Shown: positions 31,464-41,721, numbered from the stretch's first letter. The stretch: DNA of 64,000 nucleotides from CAXXIC01 sp049315325 (GCA_049315325.1 JBMOKJ010000002.1:62001-126000), one strand, 5' to 3'. Notes: generated from the letters alone by a model not told the origin. Translations and numbers: made by a program.

Positions 31464-34355
31464 ATGAAAAAGCAGTTTATCTACATTTTATTTACATTAT
31501 TTACTCTCTCTACTTTTGCGCAACATAGGCTTAAGGGATTGGTCAAAGACGAAGAAACAAACGAAAATATAATTGGTTGTACTGTCCTTCTACAGGGTAC
31601 TACTAAAGGTGGAGTAACTGATATGGATGGCAAATTTTCCATTCAAAACGTTGCTTCAGGCACTTATAATTTGTTGGTGCAATTTATCTCTTACGAAAAG
31701 CAATTAATAAAGGTGAGAGTGCCTCAAGGTAACGATTCACTTATAATAAAACTAAAGCCTGCAGCTATTCAGATGAAAGATGTAGTGGTGACAGCAACAC
31801 GCAAAACCGACACCGAGCTTTCGATGCTCAACCGCACCAGAATAATGACCTCGGTGGCAAACGGTATAACTGCACAGCAAATTGCACGTTCGCAAGATAA
31901 AGATGCGTCGGAAGTTATTCGCCGCATACCGGGTGTGAGCATTCGCGATGGCAAGTTTGTGATTGTGCGTGGTTTGACAGAGCGTTACAATTCTGTTTGG
32001 CTCAACGGTTCATCTACACCTAGTAGCGAGAGTGATGTGCGTGCTTTTTCGTTCGATGTGATACCTAGTGGTCAGATTGATAACATTCTTATCTATAAAT
32101 CGCCTGCACCTGAGTTGCCTGCCGACTTTGCCGGAGCGATGATCAACATCAAAACCAAAAGTTTGATTGACAAAAACAGCATTTCGTTTTCCTATTCGTA
32201 TGGATTTCACCAAGGTACTACAGGCAAAGATTTCTTTACATATAAAGGAGGCAAAACCGACTGGTTAGGTTTCGATGATGGAACGCGTGCTATTCCTGGA
32301 GTGATTGGTTCGACCGAACAGTTCCAGAACGCTACGAGTATTCCCAGCAATGCTACCCCTAGCCAAATAACAGAGATTCACAACAAAATCACTAGCCTCA
32401 GTCAGTCATTCAACACGATATTGACGCCGAGTAAAACAGTGGCAGCCCCCGATGCCGATTTCCAACTAGGAATCAATAAAAGATTCACAGTTGGACCATT
32501 TTCCATTGGTTCGATTACGTCGTTGGGGTATAATTCAACCAATACAACACAAAATAGTGAACGTCCAGGATTTGAATCATTTGGATTTCAAGCTTATAGC
32601 AACAATCAAAGTAGCTATATGTCGAAGGTGAGAGTAAGTGCATTATCTAATTGGGTATTTCTTTTCGGAAATAATCAAAAAATAGAGTTCCGTAATCTTT
32701 TTAATAATTATGGAATGAACAAAACTGTTTTCAATAATATGAATTATAACAGTGTGGTTGGCGTTCGTTCGTATGAGTTGTCGTATGAATCTCGTATGAC
32801 TTATTCGGGACAATTGGCTGGATATCATACATTTAATAATGATAAAAGCAAACTAGACTGGACATTAGCCTATTCGTATGCTAATAAAGATCAACCCGAT
32901 TTACGCCGGGTTTCTAGTTCGTTGCGATTAGAAGAGAGTGAGCCCGCCTCTAAGTACGAATTGGATGTACCGTCGTTGAGTCGATTGTATTTGAACAATC
33001 AGGAGCATCAGCAAAATGCAAGTATGAATTATGTGCGCAAATTTCAGTTTGGCAAATTTAAGCCTGAGCTGAAAGCCGGAGTATATTTCGAGCACAAGAC
33101 CAGAAACTTCACGTCTCGTAAGTTCGAATACAAAAAGAAAACAGGATTCAATGTTTATCTGGATAAAACAATTCTAAGCTACAGAGATAGTGCATCGTAC
33201 ACCGAAACAATGATGAATTCGATACAGAATTTCTTCAACAACAAAATTGGGTATAACGAAGGCATAGTGATGGAAGAATCGACGGATAAAGCCGATTCGT
33301 ATGATGCGCAAAATGATTTGGTAGCTGGTTATATTGCTGCCAATATACCTTTTTCTTCGTGGGCAAATGTATATCTTGGTGTTCGCGCCGAAAAGAATAG
33401 TCAAACATTGAGCAGCTTCAAACGAGATGGATCAAGTAATACTCCATTTACTATCAATAATGATACATTAGACTTGTTTCCTTCTGTGAATGCAACATTC
33501 AACATTACCAAGAATTTGCTTTTCCGTGCAGCAGTTGGGCAAACAGTTAATCGTCCTGAATTTAGGGAAATATCTCCGTTTGCATTTTATAGTTTCGAAG
33601 AGAATACATTTATTTTCGGTAATGAGAAGTTGAAAAACTGCTACATCACAAATGCTGATGCACGTTTTGAATGGTATCCTACCCCTGATGAGATTATTTC
33701 TATTGGCGCCTTCTTCAAAGATTTTAAAAATCCGATAGAGCAACACATCATATACGTGGGTGGAGCTTCTTGGAATTACACTTTTTTCAATGCCGAAAGT
33801 GCAAAATCGTATGGTGCGGAGTTGGACATTCGCAAACGACTCCACGAGCTAGAAAACACAGGTGCTTTTTCATTCCTTAGTAATTTCACGTTTGTAGTAA
33901 ACGCCTCTTTGATAAAGTCTGAGCTTAATGTGGAGGATTCGAAGACTGAACGAACCGGCAAAAGAGAGTTGCAGGGACAATCGCCCTATATTATCAATCT
34001 TGGCACTTATTACCAGAGCGATAAGTCGAATCTGATGATGAGTTTGATGTATAACAAAGTGGGCAAACGGATTTCTTTCGTAGGAGACCCAAATACACCA
34101 CATGTATATGAAATGCCATTTAATTCTTTGGATTTCACATTAGAGAAAAAATTGACAAAATGGGCAAGTCTCAAATTTGGAGTCAAGAATCTGTTAGATA
34201 ATGATGTAGTTTTTCAGCAAACGGACGAGTGGGACGATAAAGTGCTGAATACTGAAACGAATGTGGTTGAAACTGTACATAAATCAAAAGAAGAAATTCG
34301 TCAAAAGTATAAACCAGGAATGCAAATCAAGTTAGGTATAAATATGAGTTTTTAA
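31464..34355 (+). CDS. TonB-dependent receptor with CarboxypepD_reg N-terminal domain
   Basis: A 963-aa outer-membrane receptor. A signal peptide (KKQFIYILFTLFTLSTFAQ) is followed by a CarboxypepD_reg-like domain (about 22-100), a plug (about 110-240; KDVVVTATRKTD, SEVIRRIPGVSIRDGKFVIVRG, SGQIDNILIYKSPAPELPAD) and a 22-strand-type barrel ending KLGINMSF. Substrates enter the periplasm using TonB energy. There is no SusD gene next to it, so it is not a SusCD glycan system; instead three T9SS cargo proteins follow, the first after 58 bases. Substrate unknown; import of a nutrient linked to the cargo proteins is possible. Confidence 0.92.
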   Translation: MKKQFIYILFTLFTLSTFAQHRLKGLVKDEETNENIIGCTVLLQGTTKGGVTDMDGKFSIQNVASGTYNLLVQFISYEKQLIKVRVPQGNDSLIIKLKPAAIQMKDVVVTATRKTDTELSMLNRTRIMTSVANGITAQQIARSQDKDASEVIRRIPGVSIRDGKFVIVRGLTERYNSVWLNGSSTPSSESDVRAFSFDVIPSGQIDNILIYKSPAPELPADFAGAMINIKTKSLIDKNSISFSYSYGFHQGTTGKDFFTYKGGKTDWLGFDDGTRAIPGVIGSTEQFQNATSIPSNATPSQITEIHNKITSLSQSFNTILTPSKTVAAPDADFQLGINKRFTVGPFSIGSITSLGYNSTNTTQNSERPGFESFGFQAYSNNQSSYMSKVRVSALSNWVFLFGNNQKIEFRNLFNNYGMNKTVFNNMNYNSVVGVRSYELSYESRMTYSGQLAGYHTFNNDKSKLDWTLAYSYANKDQPDLRRVSSSLRLEESEPASKYELDVPSLSRLYLNNQEHQQNASMNYVRKFQFGKFKPELKAGVYFEHKTRNFTSRKFEYKKKTGFNVYLDKTILSYRDSASYTETMMNSIQNFFNNKIGYNEGIVMEESTDKADSYDAQNDLVAGYIAANIPFSSWANVYLGVRAEKNSQTLSSFKRDGSSNTPFTINNDTLDLFPSVNATFNITKNLLFRAAVGQTVNRPEFREISPFAFYSFEENTFIFGNEKLKNCYITNADARFEWYPTPDEIISIGAFFKDFKNPIEQHIIYVGGASWNYTFFNAESAKSYGAELDIRKRLHELENTGAFSFLSNFTFVVNASLIKSELNVEDSKTERTGKRELQGQSPYIINLGTYYQSDKSNLMMSLMYNKVGKRISFVGDPNTPHVYEMPFNSLDFTLEKKLTKWASLKFGVKNLLDNDVVFQQTDEWDDKVLNTETNVVETVHKSKEEIRQKYKPGMQIKLGINMSF

Positions 34356-34413
34356 TTGTAGAGTTTTAATTATTTAATTTATTAATCAGTATTAATTTTA
34401 ACAAGAACGAAAA

Positions 34414-37400
34414 ATGAAAAAGAATTTCTTGCTAGGCGGTCTTATGCTGTTAGCTTCATCTATGATGGCGCAAAACACGATTGACAATGCCTTTTTCGAC
34501 AAAGTAAGTTTCCGCGGGGCGTTTGGCTCAACGGATTGGACTGCGGGTTGGTCGAATTTCGATCCGCAAAACAAGGTCTATCCCGCAACTGTGGGTACCA
34601 TTTCAGGTAATATTGTAGCAAACACCACATTGGGTTCTCCACTAAGAGGTGCTGCTTCTTTTGCAGATGCATCTTTGGCAAATTCTTTCTTCACACCAGT
34701 AGATTATGTAGGTGCTTTTGGCACAACTGACTGGACTGCAGGATGGTCGAATTTCGATCCACAAAACGCTGCTTATGGCACAACCGATGTGACTATTGCT
34801 GCGGGCAATATCTCAACAAACACAACTTGGACAAAAAACCACGTCTATCTATTGACTGGTTATGTATTTGTGAACAGTGGTGTAACTTTGACGATCGAAG
34901 CTGGTACAGTTATTCGTGGTGACAAAGCAAGTAAAGCTACTTTGATTATTAGCCAAGGTGGTAAATTGGTTGCAAACGGAACACTTGCACAGCCAATCGT
35001 ATTTACTTCTAATCAAGCTGCTGGTAGTCGTGCTGCTGGTGACTGGGGTGGTGTGATCCTTTTGGGTAAAGCACCAATCAATCCGGTTGGAGGAACAGCT
35101 ACTATCGAAGGTGGTGTTGGTCTTTCGGCTATTTATGGAGGATCTGATGCTGCTGACAATTCGGGTAGCTTGCAGTATGTTCGAATTGAGTTTCCAGGTG
35201 TAGCTTATGCACAAGATAACGAAATCAATGGTTTGACCATGGGTGGAGTTGGTTCTGGAACTACAATCGACAATATCCAAGTTTCATACTCAGGAGATGA
35301 CTCTTATGAGTGGTTCGGAGGTACTGTTAATTGTAAACACCTTGTTGCTTTAGCGGGTGTTGATGATGATTTCGATACCGATTTCGGTTATTCAGGTATG
35401 GTTCAGTTTGCTGTGGGTCTTCGTCACCCATTGGTTGACGACCAATCAGCATCTGGTACGTCTAATGGTTTTGAATCAGATAACGATGCAACTGGAACGG
35501 CAAATTCTCCTTTTACTTCAGCTGTATTTTGTAATGTGAGTTCATTCGGCCCATTAGCAACCCCTTCAACTACAATTTCTAGCCATTATGGTCGTGCAAT
35601 GCACATTCGTAGAAATTCAAAATTAAAAATTTTCAACTCTGTATTTGCAGGATGGAAAACAGGTCTGTATATTGACGGAAATACCACACAAGCAAATGCT
35701 GTAGCTGGTGATTTGAAAATAAAAAACTGTGTGCTTGCTGGTATGACAGTTGCGAACTTCGCTGTTCCTGCAAGTCAAACTTGGGATTTAGCAGCTGAAA
35801 CTGCATGGTTCAACACAACGGCATTTGCAAATTCAACATTGACAAACAACACTGATTTGTTAGTTGCCAATCCTTTCTCTTTGACTGCTCCTGATTTTAC
35901 AACATCACCAGCTTACTTGTTGAGCGGTTATGTATTCGTAAACGATGGCGTTACTTTGACAGTTAAACCAGGTACGATTATCCGTGGCGACAAAGCGAGC
36001 AAAGCTACTTTAATCATTAGCCAAGGTGGTAAATTGATCGCAAATGGTACTGCAACAGAGCCAATCATCTTTACATCTAACCAAGCTGCAGGTAGTCGTG
36101 CTGCTGGCGACTGGGGTGGTGTTATCCTTTTGGGTAAAGCGCCAATCAATCCAGTTGGTGGAACAGCTACTATCGAAGGTGGTGTAGGTCTTTCTGCTAT
36201 TTATGGAGGATCTGATGCTGCTGATAATTCAGGTAGCTTGCAATATGTTCGCATCGAGTATCCAGGTGTAGCTTATGCACAAGATAACGAAATCAATGGT
36301 TTGACCCTTGGTGGAGTTGGTTCTGGAACTACTATCGACAATATCCAAGTTTCTTACTCAGGTGATGATTCTTTCGAATGGTTTGGTGGAACTGTAAATG
36401 CTAAGCACTTGATTGCTTTAGCGGGTACTGATGATGATTTTGATACCGATTTCGGATTTTCAGGTATGGTTCAGTATGCAGTTGGTCTTCGTCACCCTAT
36501 GGTGGATGATCAATCAGCATCTGGTACATCTAATGGTTTTGAATCTGATAACGATGCAACTGGAACTTCAAACTCTCCTTTTACGTCAGCTATCTTTAGT
36601 AATGTAAGTTTATTTGGTCCTTTAGCTACACCATCTACCACTATCTCTAGCCATTATGGTCGTGCAATGCACATTCGTAGAAATTCGAAATTGCAGGTTT
36701 ACAACTCAATTTTCGCTGGATGGAAAACAGGTTTGTATGTTGATGGAAACACTACACAAGCAAATGCTGTAGCTGGTGATTTGAAAGTGAGAAACAGCGT
36801 ACTTGGTGGAATGACAGTTGCGAACTTCGGGGTACCTGCTGGGAATACGTGGAATACAGCTGCTGAACGTGCATGGTACAACGATATTACATTCAAGAAT
36901 GATACTGTTGCTGCTAATTCTGATTTCGGAATTACCAATCCTTTCTCTTTGACTGCTCCAAACTTCACTCCAACAGCATCTTCTAAGATGAATTTCCAAT
37001 CTTATTGGAATCTGAAATCAGTAGGTGGTTTTGCATACAATATGCCAATGGTAGCTAAAGCTTATGCTAATGGTAGCCAAGTAACTGCAACTGGTTCAAT
37101 GGTATTGGTTTATAAGAATGGTGTTTGCCAATCAAGTGTTACAATGAACCCAGCAACGAAGTTGTTTATCATGACTATCGGTTCTAACTTAGCAACTGAT
37201 ACTGATTTGGAATTGAAATTGTATGATGCTGCTACACGCAAATTGTACAGCTTACCATCAACTTTGGATTTCAATAGTTCAAGCTCTTACGGAACAATTC
37301 CTGCTCCAATTCAACTTGATGCAACTGCTTCTTTGAGCATCCCATTGATCAAAAACAGCAACTGGATTTCATTCAATGTTTTGCCAGAGAATAAGAGTCT

Positions 37401-38514
37401 TGCAAATGTATTGAACTACAATGCTCATAACGATGACTTTATCTCTAGCCAATCTGAATCTTCATTCTATTACGATGGTGTTTGGTATGGTATGGAAGAG
37501 TCAGGGTTAGCTAAAAACCAAATGTATGTGTTGACTTGTGTAAATGCTGCTCCAGGTAGTGTAGTTATAACAAACCAACCTTTGGAGAAAAATACTCCTG
37601 TAGCAATCAAAGCTGGTTACAACTGGATTGGTTATTCGTTGAAAAACTCATACGACATCCTTACTGCTCTTTCAGGTGTAAGTGTTGCTGATGGTGATTT
37701 CATCGTGACTTCAGAAGAAAAAGGGGGAACAGCGTTCTATTACGGTGGTGCATGGTACGGTTCTTTGGAGAATTACATCATGAATCCAGGTGTTGGTTAT
37801 ATCCTTAAAGCAACTGGTGCAAGTTCATTTACATTCCCTAAAAACACAATTGTTTCAGCTGTGAAAAGCAAAGCAAAAAATCCTGCTACAACTGCAAAAG
37901 CTTGGCCTTCTCAAGTAGGTCAACAATATGCTATGCCAGTATTGGCACAAGTGTACAAAGATGGTGCTTTGTATCAACCAGCTGGTTTGCAGTTAGGGGT
38001 ATTTAAAAATGATCTTTGCTTTGGTTCTAATGGACTATCAAATAGCCCAGTTGGAAAAGTGCATAACATCACTGTAGGTGCTAATTCAAAAACAGTAGAA
38101 GGTCTTTCTTACAAAGTTTACGATGCAAAAGAAAATGCATACTACGATGTAGAAGAATCTGTTGACTTTGCCAATCTTGCTCCAGTTGGTGCTATCACTG
38201 CTCCAGTTGCATTACACATGAAGGCTACAACATCTAAAACTGGTCTTTCTCAGTCAATCAAGGATGCAATGAATGTGTCTCCAAATCAAATCGTTTCATC
38301 GTTCAACTTGACATTGTCTTCAAGTGTCAACACTAGCGCAGTGGTTGACCTTTATGATCTACAAGGACGATTTGTGAAATCATTGTATAATGGCGACATC
38401 AACGGGAATAAGACATTGTCAGTTCAAAGAGATGCAAATCTCAAAGGTGGTCTTTACTTAGTGAAAGCCAACTTAGGTAGTAAACAAATAACACAAAAAG
38501 TAGTTTTGAAATAG
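34414..38514 (+). CDS. Large T9SS cargo with tandem 356-aa repeats
   Basis: A 1366-aa secreted protein. After the signal peptide (MKKNFLLGGLMLLASSMMAQ) come two copies, 65 residues apart, of GAFG-TDWTAGWSNFDPQN. Two long, nearly identical units follow (offset 1068 bases, 356 residues) rich in Gly/Ser/Asp with AGTVIRGDKASKATLI, DWGGVILLGKAPINPVGG and NEINGLTMGGVGSGTTI patterns that suggest a right-handed beta-helix. The C-terminal part has a diverged and a clear copy of the YNMP module shared with the next two genes, flanking two NWISFNV/YNWIGYSL segments. It ends with a T9SS type A sorting domain (VVDLYDLQGRFVKSL to QKVVLK). Function unknown. Confidence 0.85.
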   Translation: MKKNFLLGGLMLLASSMMAQNTIDNAFFDKVSFRGAFGSTDWTAGWSNFDPQNKVYPATVGTISGNIVANTTLGSPLRGAASFADASLANSFFTPVDYVGAFGTTDWTAGWSNFDPQNAAYGTTDVTIAAGNISTNTTWTKNHVYLLTGYVFVNSGVTLTIEAGTVIRGDKASKATLIISQGGKLVANGTLAQPIVFTSNQAAGSRAAGDWGGVILLGKAPINPVGGTATIEGGVGLSAIYGGSDAADNSGSLQYVRIEFPGVAYAQDNEINGLTMGGVGSGTTIDNIQVSYSGDDSYEWFGGTVNCKHLVALAGVDDDFDTDFGYSGMVQFAVGLRHPLVDDQSASGTSNGFESDNDATGTANSPFTSAVFCNVSSFGPLATPSTTISSHYGRAMHIRRNSKLKIFNSVFAGWKTGLYIDGNTTQANAVAGDLKIKNCVLAGMTVANFAVPASQTWDLAAETAWFNTTAFANSTLTNNTDLLVANPFSLTAPDFTTSPAYLLSGYVFVNDGVTLTVKPGTIIRGDKASKATLIISQGGKLIANGTATEPIIFTSNQAAGSRAAGDWGGVILLGKAPINPVGGTATIEGGVGLSAIYGGSDAADNSGSLQYVRIEYPGVAYAQDNEINGLTLGGVGSGTTIDNIQVSYSGDDSFEWFGGTVNAKHLIALAGTDDDFDTDFGFSGMVQYAVGLRHPMVDDQSASGTSNGFESDNDATGTSNSPFTSAIFSNVSLFGPLATPSTTISSHYGRAMHIRRNSKLQVYNSIFAGWKTGLYVDGNTTQANAVAGDLKVRNSVLGGMTVANFGVPAGNTWNTAAERAWYNDITFKNDTVAANSDFGITNPFSLTAPNFTPTASSKMNFQSYWNLKSVGGFAYNMPMVAKAYANGSQVTATGSMVLVYKNGVCQSSVTMNPATKLFIMTIGSNLATDTDLELKLYDAATRKLYSLPSTLDFNSSSSYGTIPAPIQLDATASLSIPLIKNSNWISFNVLPENKSLANVLNYNAHNDDFISSQSESSFYYDGVWYGMEESGLAKNQMYVLTCVNAAPGSVVITNQPLEKNTPVAIKAGYNWIGYSLKNSYDILTALSGVSVADGDFIVTSEEKGGTAFYYGGAWYGSLENYIMNPGVGYILKATGASSFTFPKNTIVSAVKSKAKNPATTAKAWPSQVGQQYAMPVLAQVYKDGALYQPAGLQLGVFKNDLCFGSNGLSNSPVGKVHNITVGANSKTVEGLSYKVYDAKENAYYDVEESVDFANLAPVGAITAPVALHMKATTSKTGLSQSIKDAMNVSPNQIVSSFNLTLSSSVNTSAVVDLYDLQGRFVKSLYNGDINGNKTLSVQRDANLKGGLYLVKANLGSKQITQKVVLK
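34861..36996 (+). repeat. In-gene tandem duplication, period 1068 bp
   Basis: Two successive units start at 34861 and 35929 and are highly similar at DNA level across most of their length (for example the segments at 34920-35300 and 35988-36370). The encoded repeat keeps the reading frame, with differences mostly at third positions and in the unit's last about 60 codons. Confidence 0.85.
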
Positions 38515-38556
38515 GTTATTTCAATTGTTTGTTCATAATGAGTTAAGGTTTGAGTG

Positions 38557-38590
38557 TCCGAGATACCACGTTGGTATCTCGGATATCTTC
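38557..38590 (+). terminator. Terminator after the 1366-aa cargo gene
   Basis: A perfect 12-bp stem (38557-38568 with 38572-38583), CGT loop, followed by a T-rich tract, 42 bases past the stop. Confidence 0.75.
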
Positions 38591-38647
38591 TTTCATATTT
38601 AATCTTTAAAAATAGGTGATCGTTTAATATTGTAATCACACAATTTT

Positions 38648-40771
38648 ATGAAAAAAAATATCTTCTTCCTACTAGTTTTCTTGAGTCATTTGCTGCTAGC
38701 TAATGCAGGCACAAAGACAGTAAATGAAGCCTCTTCTGCAGCTCAAAGTCAATCTGATCCGTGGGTGAGAGAAACCGGCTTACAATACAATATGCCCATC
38801 TTGGCACGTGTGTACAAGGACGGCGTATTGTTTCAACCAACAGGTCTGATGCTGGCTGTTATTAAGAATGGCAAATGCTGGGGTTTCAGTGGCCTTTCAA
38901 ACGGTCCTGCAGGAATCAAGTTACACAACATCACAATAGGATGCAACAACGAATCGGAGGCAGGATTTAATTATCAATGTTACGACCCAAATACCAGTAC
39001 CTATTATGACATTGTAGAAACAGTTGATTTCAAAAGTCTCACACCAGTAGGAAAAATCAATGCACCAATTTCTATCAACATAAAAAGTGCTACTCCTCAA
39101 ACAATCACTTTCGGTACTTTGACTGCCAAAGTTTTTGGCGATGCACCTTTCTCTGTTTCGGCTTCAGGTGGTGCTTCGGGCAATCCCGTTATATTTACTA
39201 GCTCTAATGCAGCTGTTGCTACTTGCACTGGAACGAATGGTTCGACTGTCACAATAGTTGGAGTTGGCAGTTGTACTATCTATGCAAATCAAGCAGGCAA
39301 TAGCAATTATGCCGCAGCTACTCAAGTTAGTCAATCATTAGTTGTAAATAAGGCATCTCAATCAATCAGCTTATTTGATGCAATTGCTGCCAAAACTTTA
39401 GGTGATGCACCTTTCACCGTTTCAGCGACTGGTGGTGCTTCTGGCAATCCTGTCACTTTCACAAGTTCGGATGCAACCGTTGCTACTTGCACTGGAACGA
39501 ATGGTTCGACAATTACCATAGTTGGTGCAGGAAGTTGTACAATCAATGCTAATCAAGCTGGAAATAGCAATTATGATGCCGCTACTCAAGTTAGTCAATC
39601 ATTAGTTGTCAATAAAGCATCTCAATTAATTATTTCTTTTGGTGCAATTGCTTCTAAAAATCTTGGTGATCCATCCATTACACTTTCTGCTGTTGGTGGT
39701 GCATCAGGTAATCCAGTTACATTTACTAGTTCAAATACTTCTGTAGCAACTTGCACAGGTGTAAATGGAACAACACTTAGCTTCGTAGGCGTTGGCACAT
39801 GTACTATTTATGCAAATCAAGCTGGTAATACGAATTACTATGCAGCATCACAGGTATCGCAATCAGTCACAGTTCTGGCTGTTGTGAAAACTTCACAAAC
39901 AATCAGTTTTGGAGCATTAAGTTCTAAAACTTTTGGTGCAGACCCATTCACCGTTTCAGCTACTGGTGGTGCTTCTGGCAATCCAATTACTTTCTCAAGT
40001 TCAAATAACGCAATTGTTACTTGTTCGGGTACGAATGGTTCTACTATTACAATTGTAGGCGTTGGTACATGTAGCATTATAGCAAATCAAGCAGGTAATG
40101 CTTTGTACGATTCAGCAACTTCTGTTTCTCAGTCGCTAACCGTAAATGCAATAGTAGGTTCCCCTTGGGTGAGAGAGACAGGCTTGCAATACAATATGCC
40201 GATTTTGGCGCAAGTGTTCAATGGTGGAGTAATTTACCAACCAGTTGGATTGTTATTAGGTGTTTTCAAAGGTGGCAAATGCTACGGTTATAGCGGATTA
40301 TCTAATGGTCCTGCTGGAATCAAATTACACAATATTACCATTGGTTGCAACAACGAATCAGAAGCAGGATTCAACTACATTGCTTACGATCCTAATATTC
40401 CTAAGTTTTTCACAATCACCGAAACGGTGGATTTCAAGAGTTTAACTCCAGTTGGTAAAATAAATGCACCTATTCGAATAAATGTGGCTGATATTCCAAC
40501 AGATATTACTTCACCAAAAAATGATAAAATAGCCATCTATCCAAATCCAATTGAATCTACGTTTTATATTGGTTTTAATGAAACGGCTTCTCGCATAAAA
40601 GTAGATTTGTACACTATTCAAGGAGCATTGTTGAGCAATCTGTTCGAAGGTGCAAATAGTGGTGCAAATGTACTGTCACTACAACGAAATCCTAATTTGT
40701 CAAAGGGTGTTTATTTGTTGAATGTTACAATTGATAACAAGAAATTTATTCAAAAGGTAGTTTTGAACTAG
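38648..40771 (+). CDS. T9SS cargo with four MBG/Ig-like repeats between two YNMP modules
   Basis: A 707-aa secreted protein. Signal peptide (about 1-21), then one copy of the YNMP module (about residues 37-150; LQYNMPILARVYKDGVLFQP, GLSNGPAGIKLHNITIGCNN, FKSLTPVGKINAPI). Four repeats of about 88 residues follow (about 155-500), each with SGGASGNPV-FTSSN, VATCTGTNGST and CTIYANQAGN-NY, resembling MBG or bacterial Ig-like domains. A second YNMP module (about 503-615) and a type A T9SS sorting domain (IAIYPNPIESTFYI to QKVVLN) complete it. The repeats have conserved Cys pairs. Function unknown; probably cell-surface and adhesive. Confidence 0.87.
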   Translation: MKKNIFFLLVFLSHLLLANAGTKTVNEASSAAQSQSDPWVRETGLQYNMPILARVYKDGVLFQPTGLMLAVIKNGKCWGFSGLSNGPAGIKLHNITIGCNNESEAGFNYQCYDPNTSTYYDIVETVDFKSLTPVGKINAPISINIKSATPQTITFGTLTAKVFGDAPFSVSASGGASGNPVIFTSSNAAVATCTGTNGSTVTIVGVGSCTIYANQAGNSNYAAATQVSQSLVVNKASQSISLFDAIAAKTLGDAPFTVSATGGASGNPVTFTSSDATVATCTGTNGSTITIVGAGSCTINANQAGNSNYDAATQVSQSLVVNKASQLIISFGAIASKNLGDPSITLSAVGGASGNPVTFTSSNTSVATCTGVNGTTLSFVGVGTCTIYANQAGNTNYYAASQVSQSVTVLAVVKTSQTISFGALSSKTFGADPFTVSATGGASGNPITFSSSNNAIVTCSGTNGSTITIVGVGTCSIIANQAGNALYDSATSVSQSLTVNAIVGSPWVRETGLQYNMPILAQVFNGGVIYQPVGLLLGVFKGGKCYGYSGLSNGPAGIKLHNITIGCNNESEAGFNYIAYDPNIPKFFTITETVDFKSLTPVGKINAPIRINVADIPTDITSPKNDKIAIYPNPIESTFYIGFNETASRIKVDLYTIQGALLSNLFEGANSGANVLSLQRNPNLSKGVYLLNVTIDNKKFIQKVVLN

Positions 40772-40803
40772 TTTGTTGAATCATATTTTTTTTAGAGTGA
40801 TCT

Positions 40804-40830
40804 CCGGGTGCGATTTTGCATCCGGATTTT
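40804..40830 (+). terminator. Terminator after the 707-aa cargo gene
   Basis: An 8-bp stem with one G-U pair (40804-40811 with 40818-40825) followed by ATTTTG, 33 bases past the stop. Confidence 0.65.
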
Positions 40831-40891
40831 GTTCATTTATATTAATTTTATCTAATCACGTAATAAATAGTTTAATTTAATAATTTGTTTT

Positions 40892-41629
40892 ATGAAAAAA
40901 GTCCTTCTTACATCTCTTATTTGTCTAAATTTTACGATGTTTATTGGTGCACAAGAATCTAATAATGCGTCTAAGTTTACCTCCAAATCATTTGTGAAAA
41001 CTGCTACTCAGGCTAGTCCGTGGGTTACCGAAACAGGATTACGATACAACATGCCAATTTTGGCTCAAGTGTTGAAAGATGGTGTTTTGTTTCAACCAAC
41101 AGGTGTAATATTAGGTGTTTTTAAAAATGAGGTTTGTTATGGTCAAAGTGGCTTGTCAAACGGCCCAGGTGGAATTAAATTACATAACGTAACCATCGGT
41201 TGTAACAACGAATCTGAGGCTGGATTTGAGTATAAAGTGTTTGACCCGAATACATCTACCATCTATGCTGTGACAGAAACGGTTGATTTCAAGAGTTTAA
41301 CACCTGTAGGTAAGATTAATGCTCCAATTCAAATTCATATTTCGGGTCCCACAGCTATAGATAAAACTACTGAGAGTAGATTTAATGTTTATCCTAATCC
41401 TATAGATTCAAAATTTACCGTTTCTATTGCATCACTTCCATCTTCTACTCAATGTGCTGTTGAGTTATTCGATTTAACAGGTAAATTGATTCGATCTATT
41501 TTCAAAGGTGAATTATCGAACTCAAAACACATTTCAGTTGATCGTGGTGCAGATATTGCCAAAGGAATCTATGTGCTTAAAGTGACTTCTGGTACTAAGA
41601 TTCAGTTCAAAAAACTGATATTTAGGTAA
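40892..41629 (+). CDS. Minimal T9SS cargo: one YNMP module plus sorting domain
   Basis: A 245-aa secreted protein: signal peptide (KKVLLTSLICLNFTMFIGAQ), short polar linker, one copy of the YNMP module (about residues 41-150; LRYNMPILAQVLKDGVLFQP, GLSNGPGGIKLHNVTIGCNN) and a T9SS type A sorting domain (RFNVYPNPIDSKFTVSI to FKKLIFR). It is the smallest member of the three-gene family and shows that the module is an independent folding unit. Two Cys (in EVCYGQ and IGCNN) are conserved among copies. Function unknown. A strong hairpin terminator follows after 92 bases. Confidence 0.85.
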   Translation: MKKVLLTSLICLNFTMFIGAQESNNASKFTSKSFVKTATQASPWVTETGLRYNMPILAQVLKDGVLFQPTGVILGVFKNEVCYGQSGLSNGPGGIKLHNVTIGCNNESEAGFEYKVFDPNTSTIYAVTETVDFKSLTPVGKINAPIQIHISGPTAIDKTTESRFNVYPNPIDSKFTVSIASLPSSTQCAVELFDLTGKLIRSIFKGELSNSKHISVDRGADIAKGIYVLKVTSGTKIQFKKLIFR

Positions 41630-41721
41630 TAATCAGGTAATTTAAATAAACGAATTTAGAATGTAAATCGTATTCTTAGTTATTCTCGTAACATACATTA
41701 CATTTCAATGTAGTAATGATG

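Noticed and set aside
34861..36996. CRISPR array or phage tail repeats
   Set aside because: The repeat unit is 1068 bp, in frame and coding; no short direct repeats with unique spacers occur anywhere in the window.
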